Of a stretch of 17,615 nucleotides of DNA, positions 6,930 through 12,888 are shown piece by piece. A model generated the notes under the pieces. That model made no database searches, was not told where the DNA came from, and was given only the letters and a program-made list of their open reading frames with translations. The stretch is from Parcubacteria group bacterium GW2011_GWC1_41_7. GTDB lineage: Bacteria > Patescibacteriota > Minisyncoccia > UBA6257 > HR35. The stretch is taken from assembly GCA_000997465.1 (NCBI GenBank), contig LCBW01000016.1, positions 1-17,615 of the forward strand, in the 5' to 3' direction. A program made the translations under genes and the position numbers. Positions within the stretch are counted from its first letter, which is position 1; each line of letters begins with the position of its first letter.

Positions 6930-7985
6930 ATGGACGAACAACTAAAAAGATTATTGCTTTTGACAGCTGAAAAAGGAGGGTCTGATTTACACATTGTGCC
7001 GCTTCGATTTCCGAGCATTCGCATTGAAGGAGATCTGGTGTCTTTGACGCAAGAGCAAATTTTAAGTCCAAAAGACACAGAAAAAATTTTGCGTTCAATT
7101 TTAACCGCGGACAAGGAAGAAAAACTTGATGTTGTGCGGGATGTTGATTTGGCGTTTAATATTGACGAGCATCTTCGGTTTCGCGCAAACATTTATTATC
7201 AGCATCACGGACTTTCCGGTTCATTTCGGGCAATTCAAAGTGAAATTAGAACTATCGAGGAGCTCAATTTACCACCTATTTTGCACCAATTTATTGAAAA
7301 AAGACAGGGGTTAATCCTTATTACAGGACCTGCGGGGACTGGGAAAACCACAACCCTTGCCGCACTCATTGACGAAATAAACCATAATAGAGCGTCTCAT
7401 ATTATTACCGTTGAAGAGCCGATTGAATATCTATTTTCAGCTGACAAATCAATTATTTCGCAACGTGAAATTCCCATTGATGCGCCATCTTGGGAAAGGG
7501 CGCTCGTTGCGGCACTTCGTGAAGATCCCGATGTCATTATGATTGGAGAGCTCCGTGATTCAGAATCCATTAGTATTGCTCTCACCGCCGCAGAAACCGG
7601 ACATTTGGTTTTAGGAACTATGCACACTAACTCTGCGTCGCAAACCGTTGATCGTATTTTAGATATTTTGCCTGAAAATAAAAAAAATCAAGCCCGATTT
7701 CAGCTTGCGGCAACTTTAATAGGCGTCGTTTCGCAGCGCTTAGTCCCGCAAGTGAAAGGAGGGCGCATCCCAGCGTGTGAAGTACTTATTGCCGATCAGG
7801 CAGTAAAAAATCTTATTCGTGAAAATAAAGTGTATCAATTAGATTTGGCAATAGAAACGGGTCTTGAAAAAGGAATGATTACCCTTGAAAGGTCACTTGC
7901 AACAATGGTTAATTTAGGAGAAATCAGCGAGGAAACAGCGATGTCGTTTGCATTAAGCTTAGATAGATTGCGAAACGCAATGTAA
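6930..7985 (+). CDS. pilT: Type IV pilus retraction ATPase PilT
   Basis: A cytoplasmic hexameric ATPase that depolymerises the pilus, the step that pulls bound DNA toward the cell. The 351-aa length is normal for PilT. Motifs in order are the N-terminal GGSDLHI (16-22), Walker A GPAGTGKTTT (133-142), Asp box VEEPIEY (161-167), Walker B DVIMIGELRD (201-210), His box LGTMHTNSA (228-236) and AVKNLIREN (291-299), matching the AIRNLIRE retraction motif. This motif and the missing zinc module separate it from PilB. It follows a 132-nt AT-rich gap after pilB and ends 4 nt before pilC, with which it is surely co-translated. Confidence 0.96.
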   Translation: MDEQLKRLLLLTAEKGGSDLHIVPLRFPSIRIEGDLVSLTQEQILSPKDTEKILRSILTADKEEKLDVVRDVDLAFNIDEHLRFRANIYYQHHGLSGSFRAIQSEIRTIEELNLPPILHQFIEKRQGLILITGPAGTGKTTTLAALIDEINHNRASHIITVEEPIEYLFSADKSIISQREIPIDAPSWERALVAALREDPDVIMIGELRDSESISIALTAAETGHLVLGTMHTNSASQTVDRILDILPENKKNQARFQLAATLIGVVSQRLVPQVKGGRIPACEVLIADQAVKNLIRENKVYQLDLAIETGLEKGMITLERSLATMVNLGEISEETAMSFALSLDRLRNAM

Positions 7986-7989
7986 CAGT

Positions 7990-9195
7990 ATGCAGTTTTC
8001 CTTTCGCGCATTTGATAAAGAGGGAGTGTTTAAAAGCGGAAGCATTGACGCTCCGAGCAAGGAAATAGCGCTTTCCTCTTTGCAGGGACAATCTCTTTTA
8101 GTGACGTATATTTCCGAAGAGGGAAAGGGAATTGTTCTAAAATTGGGCGCGCGGGTTTCAATTAAACATTTAGCCGTTTTTACCCGCGAACTCTATTTTT
8201 TAATCAGATCGCGTATTCCCTTAGATGATGCGATTGAAACTCTGCAATTATCAACGCAAGATCAACAATTGCGTACGGTGTTGAAAGAGGTAAGAAAAGA
8301 TCTTTTAGGGGGATTGTCTTTCTCGCGTGCACTCTTGAAACATCCAAGTATTTTTTCTCCGTATTTTACAAAAATGGTTGAGGTGGGTGAAATTTCCGGA
8401 AATTTAGATGAGGTTTTGAGTTATTTGGCAACGCATTTGGAAAATCAAGATCGATTTATGGGGCGCGTGGTACAAGCAATGATTTATCCGGTGATGGTAG
8501 CCATTCTTCTTATTGGGGTGATGATTGTGCTTTTTACGACCGTTGTGCCAAGGGTTACCCAAATTTTCAAAGAAAATAATCTTCCTATGCCGCCCCTCAC
8601 TCGATTTTTTGATTCAGTATCAACGGGGATGATACATTATTGGATGTTTATTGTTCCTGCGCTCGTACTTTTTGTGTATTATGTATTTGAGTATATAAAA
8701 ACTCCCGAAGGAAAAGCGTATCTCTTTCAAAATGTCTACCGGTTGCCGGTTTTTGGAGAGATTTTAAAAAATATTTACGTATTGCGATTCTTAGAATCAT
8801 TCAGTTTTTTGATAAAGGGTGGAATTACTATTCCAGACGCGCTTGAAATATCAGGTTCCAGTATTGATAATCAAATATATGAAGATGCGCTGAAGCGATC
8901 AGCTGAAGAAGCGCGAAAAGGAAAGCCGATTTCCGTGGTGCTATCTGATTTTGGAAACCTTTTTCCTCCCCTAGTTCTTCAGTCCGTTGCAACGGGTGAA
9001 AAAATTGGCTTAGTGGGAGACATTCTTTTTCGCACCTCAACATATTATGCTGAAAATTTAGAGGTAAGAACTCAAACTATTTCAGAGGTCATTCAGCCAT
9101 TTTTAATTATTGCAATGGCAGTGGTTTTAGGGCTTTTAGAAGCATCGCTTTTAATTCCGATTTTAAATCTAACAAAAGCAGTCCAAGCATTTTAG
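7990..9195 (+). CDS. pilC: Type IV pilus inner-membrane platform protein PilC (GspF family)
   Basis: The polytopic platform on which PilB and PilT act. The 401-aa protein has the family's duplicated T2SSF domains: the first at about residues 60-185 with EVGEISGNLDEVL (131-143), the second at about 260-390 with VATGEKIGLVGDIL (333-346). Membrane helices are visible at about 165-187, 217-235 and 370-391. The N-terminal MQFSFRAFDKEG is the usual start of the family (F/Y-x-A-x-D-x-x-G), which confirms the ATG at 7990, 4 nt after the pilT stop. Confidence 0.96.
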   Translation: MQFSFRAFDKEGVFKSGSIDAPSKEIALSSLQGQSLLVTYISEEGKGIVLKLGARVSIKHLAVFTRELYFLIRSRIPLDDAIETLQLSTQDQQLRTVLKEVRKDLLGGLSFSRALLKHPSIFSPYFTKMVEVGEISGNLDEVLSYLATHLENQDRFMGRVVQAMIYPVMVAILLIGVMIVLFTTVVPRVTQIFKENNLPMPPLTRFFDSVSTGMIHYWMFIVPALVLFVYYVFEYIKTPEGKAYLFQNVYRLPVFGEILKNIYVLRFLESFSFLIKGGITIPDALEISGSSIDNQIYEDALKRSAEEARKGKPISVVLSDFGNLFPPLVLQSVATGEKIGLVGDILFRTSTYYAENLEVRTQTISEVIQPFLIIAMAVVLGLLEASLLIPILNLTKAVQAF

Positions 9196-9238
9196 AGTTT
9201 TGTATCCACATATAGGGTAATAAAGGGCAAAAAAACGT

Positions 9239-9244
9239 TATAAT
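9239..9244 (+). promoter_or_regulatory. Candidate -10 box for the major pilin gene
   Basis: A perfect TATAAT in the pilC-pilin gap, embedded in AACGTTATAAT, which recurs ahead of the minor pilin genes at 10593-10603. No -35 match was found at 16-18 nt. It would give an untranslated leader of about 50 nt before the ATG at 9301, and would let the abundant pilin be transcribed separately from the assembly genes. Confidence 0.45.
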
Positions 9245-9271
9245 AAACAGTGAAATTAACCTTAATAAGTC

Positions 9272-9296
9272 GAATTGATTTTTATATAAATCATTC
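9272..9296 (+). repeat. Inverted repeat in the pilin mRNA leader
   Basis: GAATTGATTT and AAATCATTC are complementary over nine pairs with one bulged T, around a TTATAT loop. It would form a weak AT-rich hairpin ending 4 nt before the pilin start codon, in the place where a Shine-Dalgarno sequence would be; none is present. It could equally be an operator-like palindrome. Confidence 0.35.
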
Positions 9297-9300
9297 ACAT

Positions 9301-9822
9301 ATGAATAGAAAAAGAGGGTTTACCCTCATCGAAATGGCAGTCGTTCTTTTGATTATTGGAATTTTAGCAGGAATTGTTCTGCGAAATGTGGGGTCGCAGG
9401 GAGTTGTTGCGCGCGATTCAAAGCGTCTTGCAGATATTAATCTCATACATAATTATGCTGTGCAATATTTGCAGGCAAAAGGTGTATTTCCGCCATCAAC
9501 AGTTGATTCATGGACTGAGCTGGTAACTGATATAACGGGCGCTGGAATCGTTGACAAATTACCAACAGATCCAGGAGGAAATGCGTATGATTATTTCTCT
9601 TGTGTAACCACAGGTGTTACTCCTGCAGTAGGTGTTCCCGCAAGCCATTACATAGTTCAATCAACGTTGGAGCAAACTTCAACAAAAGCACCGGCTCTTT
9701 ATAAAGAAGCCATGACTGCAATGCCAACGGGATTTGAATGCTATAAAACAGGAACTAAATTGGATACAACATCATTTGGAACAAACTGCACTGCTGCAAA
9801 TAAGTTTTGTTCGCTTCAGTAA
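9301..9822 (+). CDS. Major type IV pilin / GspG-like prepilin
   Basis: Structural subunit of the pilus. The 173-aa precursor starts with a class III signal MNRKRG|FTLIEMAVVLL; cleavage after G6 leaves F7 as the methylated first residue and E11 as the conserved Glu+5. The hydrophobic assembly helix runs to about residue 28. The globular part has four cysteines (C101, C147, C163, C170), enough for two disulfides, and a LPTDPGGNAYDY segment (87-98) like the calcium-binding loop of GspG-type pseudopilins. An in-frame GTG at 9250 would add 17 residues and is rejected because type IV prepilin leaders are short and basic. It lies between pilC and the peptidase gene, and a strong hairpin follows it, fitting separate high expression. 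Confidence 0.9.
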   Translation: MNRKRGFTLIEMAVVLLIIGILAGIVLRNVGSQGVVARDSKRLADINLIHNYAVQYLQAKGVFPPSTVDSWTELVTDITGAGIVDKLPTDPGGNAYDYFSCVTTGVTPAVGVPASHYIVQSTLEQTSTKAPALYKEAMTAMPTGFECYKTGTKLDTTSFGTNCTAANKFCSLQ

Positions 9823-9861
9823 TTTGTAGGTTTCGTTGCAATTTCTAGGAAAATCATACAA

Positions 9862-9888
9862 AAACAGGGGGCATAAAGCCCCCTGTTT
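9862..9888 (+). terminator. Hairpin terminator after the major pilin gene
   Basis: AAACAGGGGGC (9862-9872), loop ATAAA, GCCCCCTGTTT (9878-9888): an 11-bp perfect stem with a GC-rich core, 39 nt after the pilin stop codon. The plus-strand tail is only TTT, so it may act as a weak terminator or mRNA 3'-end stabiliser; the minus strand has the better T run (TTTTTG). Its last base is already part of the next promoter. Confidence 0.65.
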
Positions 9889-9896
9889 GATATAAT
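9888..9896 (+). promoter_or_regulatory. Extended -10 promoter of the prepilin peptidase gene
   Basis: TGATATAAT (9888-9896) is a perfect extended -10, beginning on the last base of the pilin terminator stem. It ends 10 nt before the ATG at 9907, giving a leader of only a few bases and no room for a Shine-Dalgarno sequence. Confidence 0.55.
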
Positions 9897-9906
9897 CAAT
9901 AGTAAT

Positions 9907-10602
9907 ATGTTATTTTTTATTGGAGGATTATTTTTAGGATCACTTTTAAATAATATTGCCTATCGCATCGAAAAAGAGGAAGATTTTGTGTATTCCCGCT
10001 CAAAATGTACGCATTGTGGGCATACACTATCTTCGCGGGAGCTTATTCCGGTGTTAAGTTTTTTATTACAGGCCGGAAAATGCGCGTTTTGTAAAAAAAA
10101 TATCTCATTCCAATACCCAGTTTCTGAAATAATAACCGGTATTATGACGCTTGGTATTGCACGCGCAGTATTTGGCGCAGGCGGCGGATGGGTTGAGTTT
10201 TTATACCTGCTCTTTTTTTTCAGCTGTTTTTTTATCGTTGCGCTTTTAGATCTAAAAACCACCTATATTGACGAGCGCATAGTATACGCAGCATTTTTAG
10301 GATGGCTGATATTCCATCTTGCATTTCCTTCTTTAAAACAATTGGTATTTTCAGGGTCACTGCAGTATTTTTTTTCAAGCTCTGGTGCGTTTATGATTGG
10401 GTTATTCTTGCACCCAGCGGACGCAGTTCTTTCATTCATGCTTGCGATACTACTTGGGGGGATAGCGGGTATATATTTACTTTTTAAATATCGGAAAATG
10501 AAAAAAGAAATTCCTTATGTGCCATTTTTATTCGTAGGAACATTTCTTACGTGCATATACGGAGCACAGATTATTTCATTTTATATGCGCGCAACGTTAT
10601 AA
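9907..10602 (+). CDS. pilD: Prepilin peptidase (GspO/PilD family), GxGD motif apparently lost
   Basis: An integral-membrane aspartyl protease that cuts, and usually N-methylates, type IV prepilins. The 231-aa protein has the family's N-terminal G-S-x-x-N (GSLLNN, 11-16), a cytoplasmic zinc loop with C34/C37 and C59/C62, and then ELIPVLSFLLQAGKC, a normal E-x-I-P block (45-59). The first catalytic aspartate is D115 in LLDLKTTYIDERI; the usual IPD after it reads IDE (121-123). The C-terminal IPYVPFLFVGTF (202-213) matches the usual IPFGPFL. Aligning GLFLHP (165-170) to the usual GLxLGW places the second catalytic motif, GxGDxK, at YFFSSS (154-159): aspartate and lysine are both serine here. The gene lies between pilin and pseudopilins as expected for their processing enzyme. 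Confidence 0.88.
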   Translation: MLFFIGGLFLGSLLNNIAYRIEKEEDFVYSRSKCTHCGHTLSSRELIPVLSFLLQAGKCAFCKKNISFQYPVSEIITGIMTLGIARAVFGAGGGWVEFLYLLFFFSCFFIVALLDLKTTYIDERIVYAAFLGWLIFHLAFPSLKQLVFSGSLQYFFSSSGAFMIGLFLHPADAVLSFMLAILLGGIAGIYLLFKYRKMKKEIPYVPFLFVGTFLTCIYGAQIISFYMRATL

Positions 10603-10603
10603 T
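10598..10603 (+). promoter_or_regulatory. Candidate -10 box for the minor pseudopilin genes
   Basis: Perfect TATAAT spanning the pilD stop codon, within AACGTTATAAT as at the pilin promoter. It ends 6 nt before the ATG at 10610, implying a leaderless transcript. No -35 or TGn extension is visible, so it is less certain than the pilM and pilD boxes. Confidence 0.4.
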
Positions 10604-10609
10604 CTTTTT

Positions 10610-11299
10610 ATGAAGAAGAAATCGCGCGGATTTTCACTTATTGAGGTTACGGTTGTTATTCTTCTTATGGGAATACTCTCTGCGATTTCATTTAGCGTGG
10701 TCAACCCAAATAATTCAGCGCTTTTATTTCAAAATACGCGCATTGCGTTTGTGAATAATTTAAGACGATCCCAGGAATTGTCTTTTCGCGGGCTTTCCTT
10801 TGGCGGAGATAAAGTATGCGCAACCGGGATCGTGTTTTCGGAAGCTGTGTCATATACGGGCATATTCAAAACAGTAAGTATTGGCGGTTCGGGAGAAAAT
10901 GTTGACTGCGTAAAGATAATGCAAGATACTCCTGAATTGTTTAATATGACTATAAGCGGCTCTGAAAGCGGCACTATTTCAAAAAATTTAATATTGCAGA
11001 CCGGAACTGATAATGCGCTTTCGCAAACATGGGATACGGTGCAATTGGAAAAAATTGAATATACGGATGTGGGGGGGAATAAAACAGAATTGGGCATGAC
11101 GGGAGGAGAAAGGCTTTCTGTCGTGTTTGTGAGTCCATTTGCAGATCCTATCGTGTTTTACAGCGCTGATACAAATCCTTTGGAAAATTGGAGCAACATA
11201 ACATTTTCATTAAAAGTAACGCGATATGGGTTTGCGTCAACGGTAACAGATACGGCAACTGTTATTTTGACAAAAGCCGGGCAAATTTTAAGCAGATAG
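10610..11299 (+). CDS. Minor pseudopilin, GspH/FimT-like
   Basis: First of four minor pilin genes. The 229-aa precursor has the leader MKKKSRG|FSLIEVTVVILL, with cleavage after G7 and Glu+5 at E12. After the assembly helix come a helical segment with NNLRRSQELSF (44-54), as in the FimT/GspH fold, and a long beta-rich region; the C-terminal ATVILTKAGQILSR fits the final strand of GspH-like pseudopilins (x-V-x-x-x-G-x-I/V). Two cysteines in the beta domain may pair. In type II secretion and competence pili, GspH sits just below the tip complex; subtype here is inferred from these features and the gene order. Confidence 0.8.
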   Translation: MKKKSRGFSLIEVTVVILLMGILSAISFSVVNPNNSALLFQNTRIAFVNNLRRSQELSFRGLSFGGDKVCATGIVFSEAVSYTGIFKTVSIGGSGENVDCVKIMQDTPELFNMTISGSESGTISKNLILQTGTDNALSQTWDTVQLEKIEYTDVGGNKTELGMTGGERLSVVFVSPFADPIVFYSADTNPLENWSNITFSLKVTRYGFASTVTDTATVILTKAGQILSR

Positions 11300-11300
11300 C

Positions 11301-11861
11301 ATGAAGAAAAATATACAGAGCATCTCTATAACTTTTTCAAAAAAAAAGCCGAACGGGTTTACGCTCATTGAAACCGCAATTGCACTTGGGTTTTTAACTG
11401 TTGGATTTTTAGTTCTTATTTCTCTATCTACGAACTATATGAAGACACTGACATTTGCTCGCGAGCGAACAATGGCAACTTTTTTATCTCAAGAGGGCAT
11501 TGAAGCAGTTCTTGCAAAGCGCAATGAAAATTTTAAACAAGGATCAAACGATGTATGGTGGCTGGAAGGGCTTGCGATACAAACAGAGAACCAATCAACG
11601 GTGTGTATTGACGGCACGCTCACAACTGTTTTGTCGTGTTCTGATGATGGGTCAAAATTATACAGAGACGCTCAAGGATTTTATATGCACACGCCATCAG
11701 CTGATACGCAAGTTTTTTCAAGAAAAATAATTTTGCGTCCATTAGATGCGGCAACGTTTGAAACGGCAAAAATTATTGAAGCTTCTTCGCAGGTTTCATT
11801 TATGGGAAAGCAGGTAGAATTGAAAACCCTTATGACACAATGGAATCCTTTGAGTAACTAA
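11301..11861 (+). CDS. Minor pseudopilin, PilV/GspI-like
   Basis: A 186-aa prepilin with a long basic leader (19 residues) ending KKKPNG|FTLIETAIAL; cleavage after G19 and Glu+5 at E24. The LSQEGIEAVLAKRNENF stretch just after the assembly helix is characteristic of the PilV/GspI group (A-x-E-G-I/L-E). The globular part has two cysteines about 14 residues apart. Its ATG follows the previous stop by 1 nt and its TAA overlaps the next ATG by one base (TAATG), so the minor pilins are translated as a unit. Confidence 0.8.
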   Translation: MKKNIQSISITFSKKKPNGFTLIETAIALGFLTVGFLVLISLSTNYMKTLTFARERTMATFLSQEGIEAVLAKRNENFKQGSNDVWWLEGLAIQTENQSTVCIDGTLTTVLSCSDDGSKLYRDAQGFYMHTPSADTQVFSRKIILRPLDAATFETAKIIEASSQVSFMGKQVELKTLMTQWNPLSN

Positions 11862-12433
11862 TGTATATGCATCAAAAAAAATCTATCCGTTTATCGGCTA
11901 ATCAAAAATTAAAAGCACGGGGATTCACGCTTATTGAAATGGGCATTGCACTGTTTTTATTTGTGGTGATTGTCAGTATTATCTCAATCAGTAATATTCG
12001 TATTTCGCAGTCCAGTATGCGCGCGCAACAGATGTATACAGGAACTGATATGATGCGTTTGGGGCTTGAAAAAATATGGCGCGAGATGAAATATGGAAGC
12101 AATTTTACCGTAGGTATACATTCTGTAGCATTTAAAGACAGAAATTGCCAAGACGCGGCTCTTTCGCTTGAAAGCGGAGAATTGAAATATTCAGTTGGAG
12201 GAAACAAAACAGCGCTCAACGATGCATCAGTTTTAAACATTGCAGAATTTTATGCAAAGGCAATTATAAGCTCGGTGTTGGATGAATCGGGGGCAGAAAT
12301 TACCGATACAGCATCGTTAATCTCTTTATCTATTATTCAAGATGCGGCGCAAGGAACATTAATGCCGGTTATGTTAAATATTTCTGTTGCCCCCGTTCAA
12401 GCATCATTTCCAAACCAGCCATGTCAACCATAA
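11861..12433 (+). CDS. Minor pseudopilin, PilW/GspJ-like
   Basis: A 190-aa prepilin with a 21-residue leader ending KARG|FTLIEMGIALFLF; Glu+5 is E26. After the assembly helix it has the long helical segment with LGLEKIWREMKYGSNF typical of PilW/GspJ proteins (L-x-x-E/D-L/I-R-x-A). ATG at 11861 overlaps the previous stop by one base; an in-frame ATG at 11867 is an equally possible start. The end overlaps the next gene by 13 nt. Confidence 0.8.
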   Translation: MYMHQKKSIRLSANQKLKARGFTLIEMGIALFLFVVIVSIISISNIRISQSSMRAQQMYTGTDMMRLGLEKIWREMKYGSNFTVGIHSVAFKDRNCQDAALSLESGELKYSVGGNKTALNDASVLNIAEFYAKAIISSVLDESGAEITDTASLISLSIIQDAAQGTLMPVMLNISVAPVQASFPNQPCQP

Positions 12434-12816
12434 AACAAAAAAAGGAAAAGGGACAGATTTTTCTTATTGTCATTGGAACAACTATTTTTATAAGCGTGAT
12501 GTTGTATGCGCTTCTGTTGCCATTTATGCAACAGGCACAGGGCGTCGTTTCTATTGCTGACTCATATCAGGCAATTGCTTCTGCTGAAGGGGGGTTGGAA
12601 GCGGAATTGATATATCAGTTTAAAAACGTATTACCATACAATTCAAGCTATATGAGCTGTGTTTCATATACAGGAAACAAACAAACTCATACGGCAACGC
12701 AATGCACGGTGGGGAATATAGAAATGGATGTGAAAGTATCTCCTTTAGGAGGAAGTGTCTCGGTAGATTCAATCGGACGTAAAAATGATATTGAACGATT
12801 GTTGTTTTTGCGCTGA
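12421..12816 (+). CDS. Minor pseudopilin, PilX/GspK-like
   Basis: A short (131 aa) membrane-anchored protein with a basic N-terminus (MSTIKQKKEKG) and one hydrophobic helix at about 12-36. Cleavage would follow G11, leaving Gln first and Ile at position +5 instead of Glu; lack of Glu+5 is known for GspK, the tip pseudopilin. The SYQAIASAEGGLEAEL block (48-63) is the A-x-x-A-E-x-G-x-E signature of PilX/GspK proteins. It has no room for the large GspK insertion domain, so it is a minimal version. It closes the H-I-J-K-like set and overlaps the previous gene by 13 nt. The stop is TGA. Confidence 0.75.
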   Translation: MSTIKQKKEKGQIFLIVIGTTIFISVMLYALLLPFMQQAQGVVSIADSYQAIASAEGGLEAELIYQFKNVLPYNSSYMSCVSYTGNKQTHTATQCTVGNIEMDVKVSPLGGSVSVDSIGRKNDIERLLFLR

Positions 12817-12824
12817 TCTATGCC

Positions 12825-12857
12825 ATTATAGTTTTTCATTCAAAACTATAATTTTTA
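12825..12857 (+). terminator. Terminator of the pil/pseudopilin operon
   Basis: ATTATAGTTTT (12825-12835) and AAAACTATAAT (12842-12852) form an 11-bp perfect stem around a 6-nt loop, followed by TTTTT... It begins 8 nt after the last pseudopilin stop. The stem is AT-rich, so terminating strength is uncertain. The same six bases TATAAT that close the stem are a candidate ligA -10. Confidence 0.65.
12847..12852 (+). promoter_or_regulatory. Candidate -10 box for ligA
   Basis: Perfect TATAAT forming the last six bases of the upstream terminator stem, 36 nt before the first ligA ATG. No good -35 is visible at 17-18 nt. Confidence 0.4.
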
Positions 12858-12888
12858 TAACGAATACGCAAATTTCAAGGCAATACAT

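Noticed and set aside
9250..9300. GTG start adding 17 residues to the pilin
   Set aside because: The prepilin leader from 9301 is already complete, basic and ends in G before FTLIE.
10414..10425. D172 in HPAD as the second catalytic Asp of PilD
   Set aside because: It would need deletion of a whole helix before IPYVPF; the alignment through GLFLHP keeps normal spacing. Kept as the main alternative to the lost-Asp reading.
12814..12816. Alternative code with TGA as glycine (Gracilibacteria/Absconditabacteria)
   Set aside because: Reading TGA as Gly here would add only a few residues, so this stop alone is not decisive, but long genes such as ligA and pilB contain no in-frame TGA at all, which code 25 genomes would.
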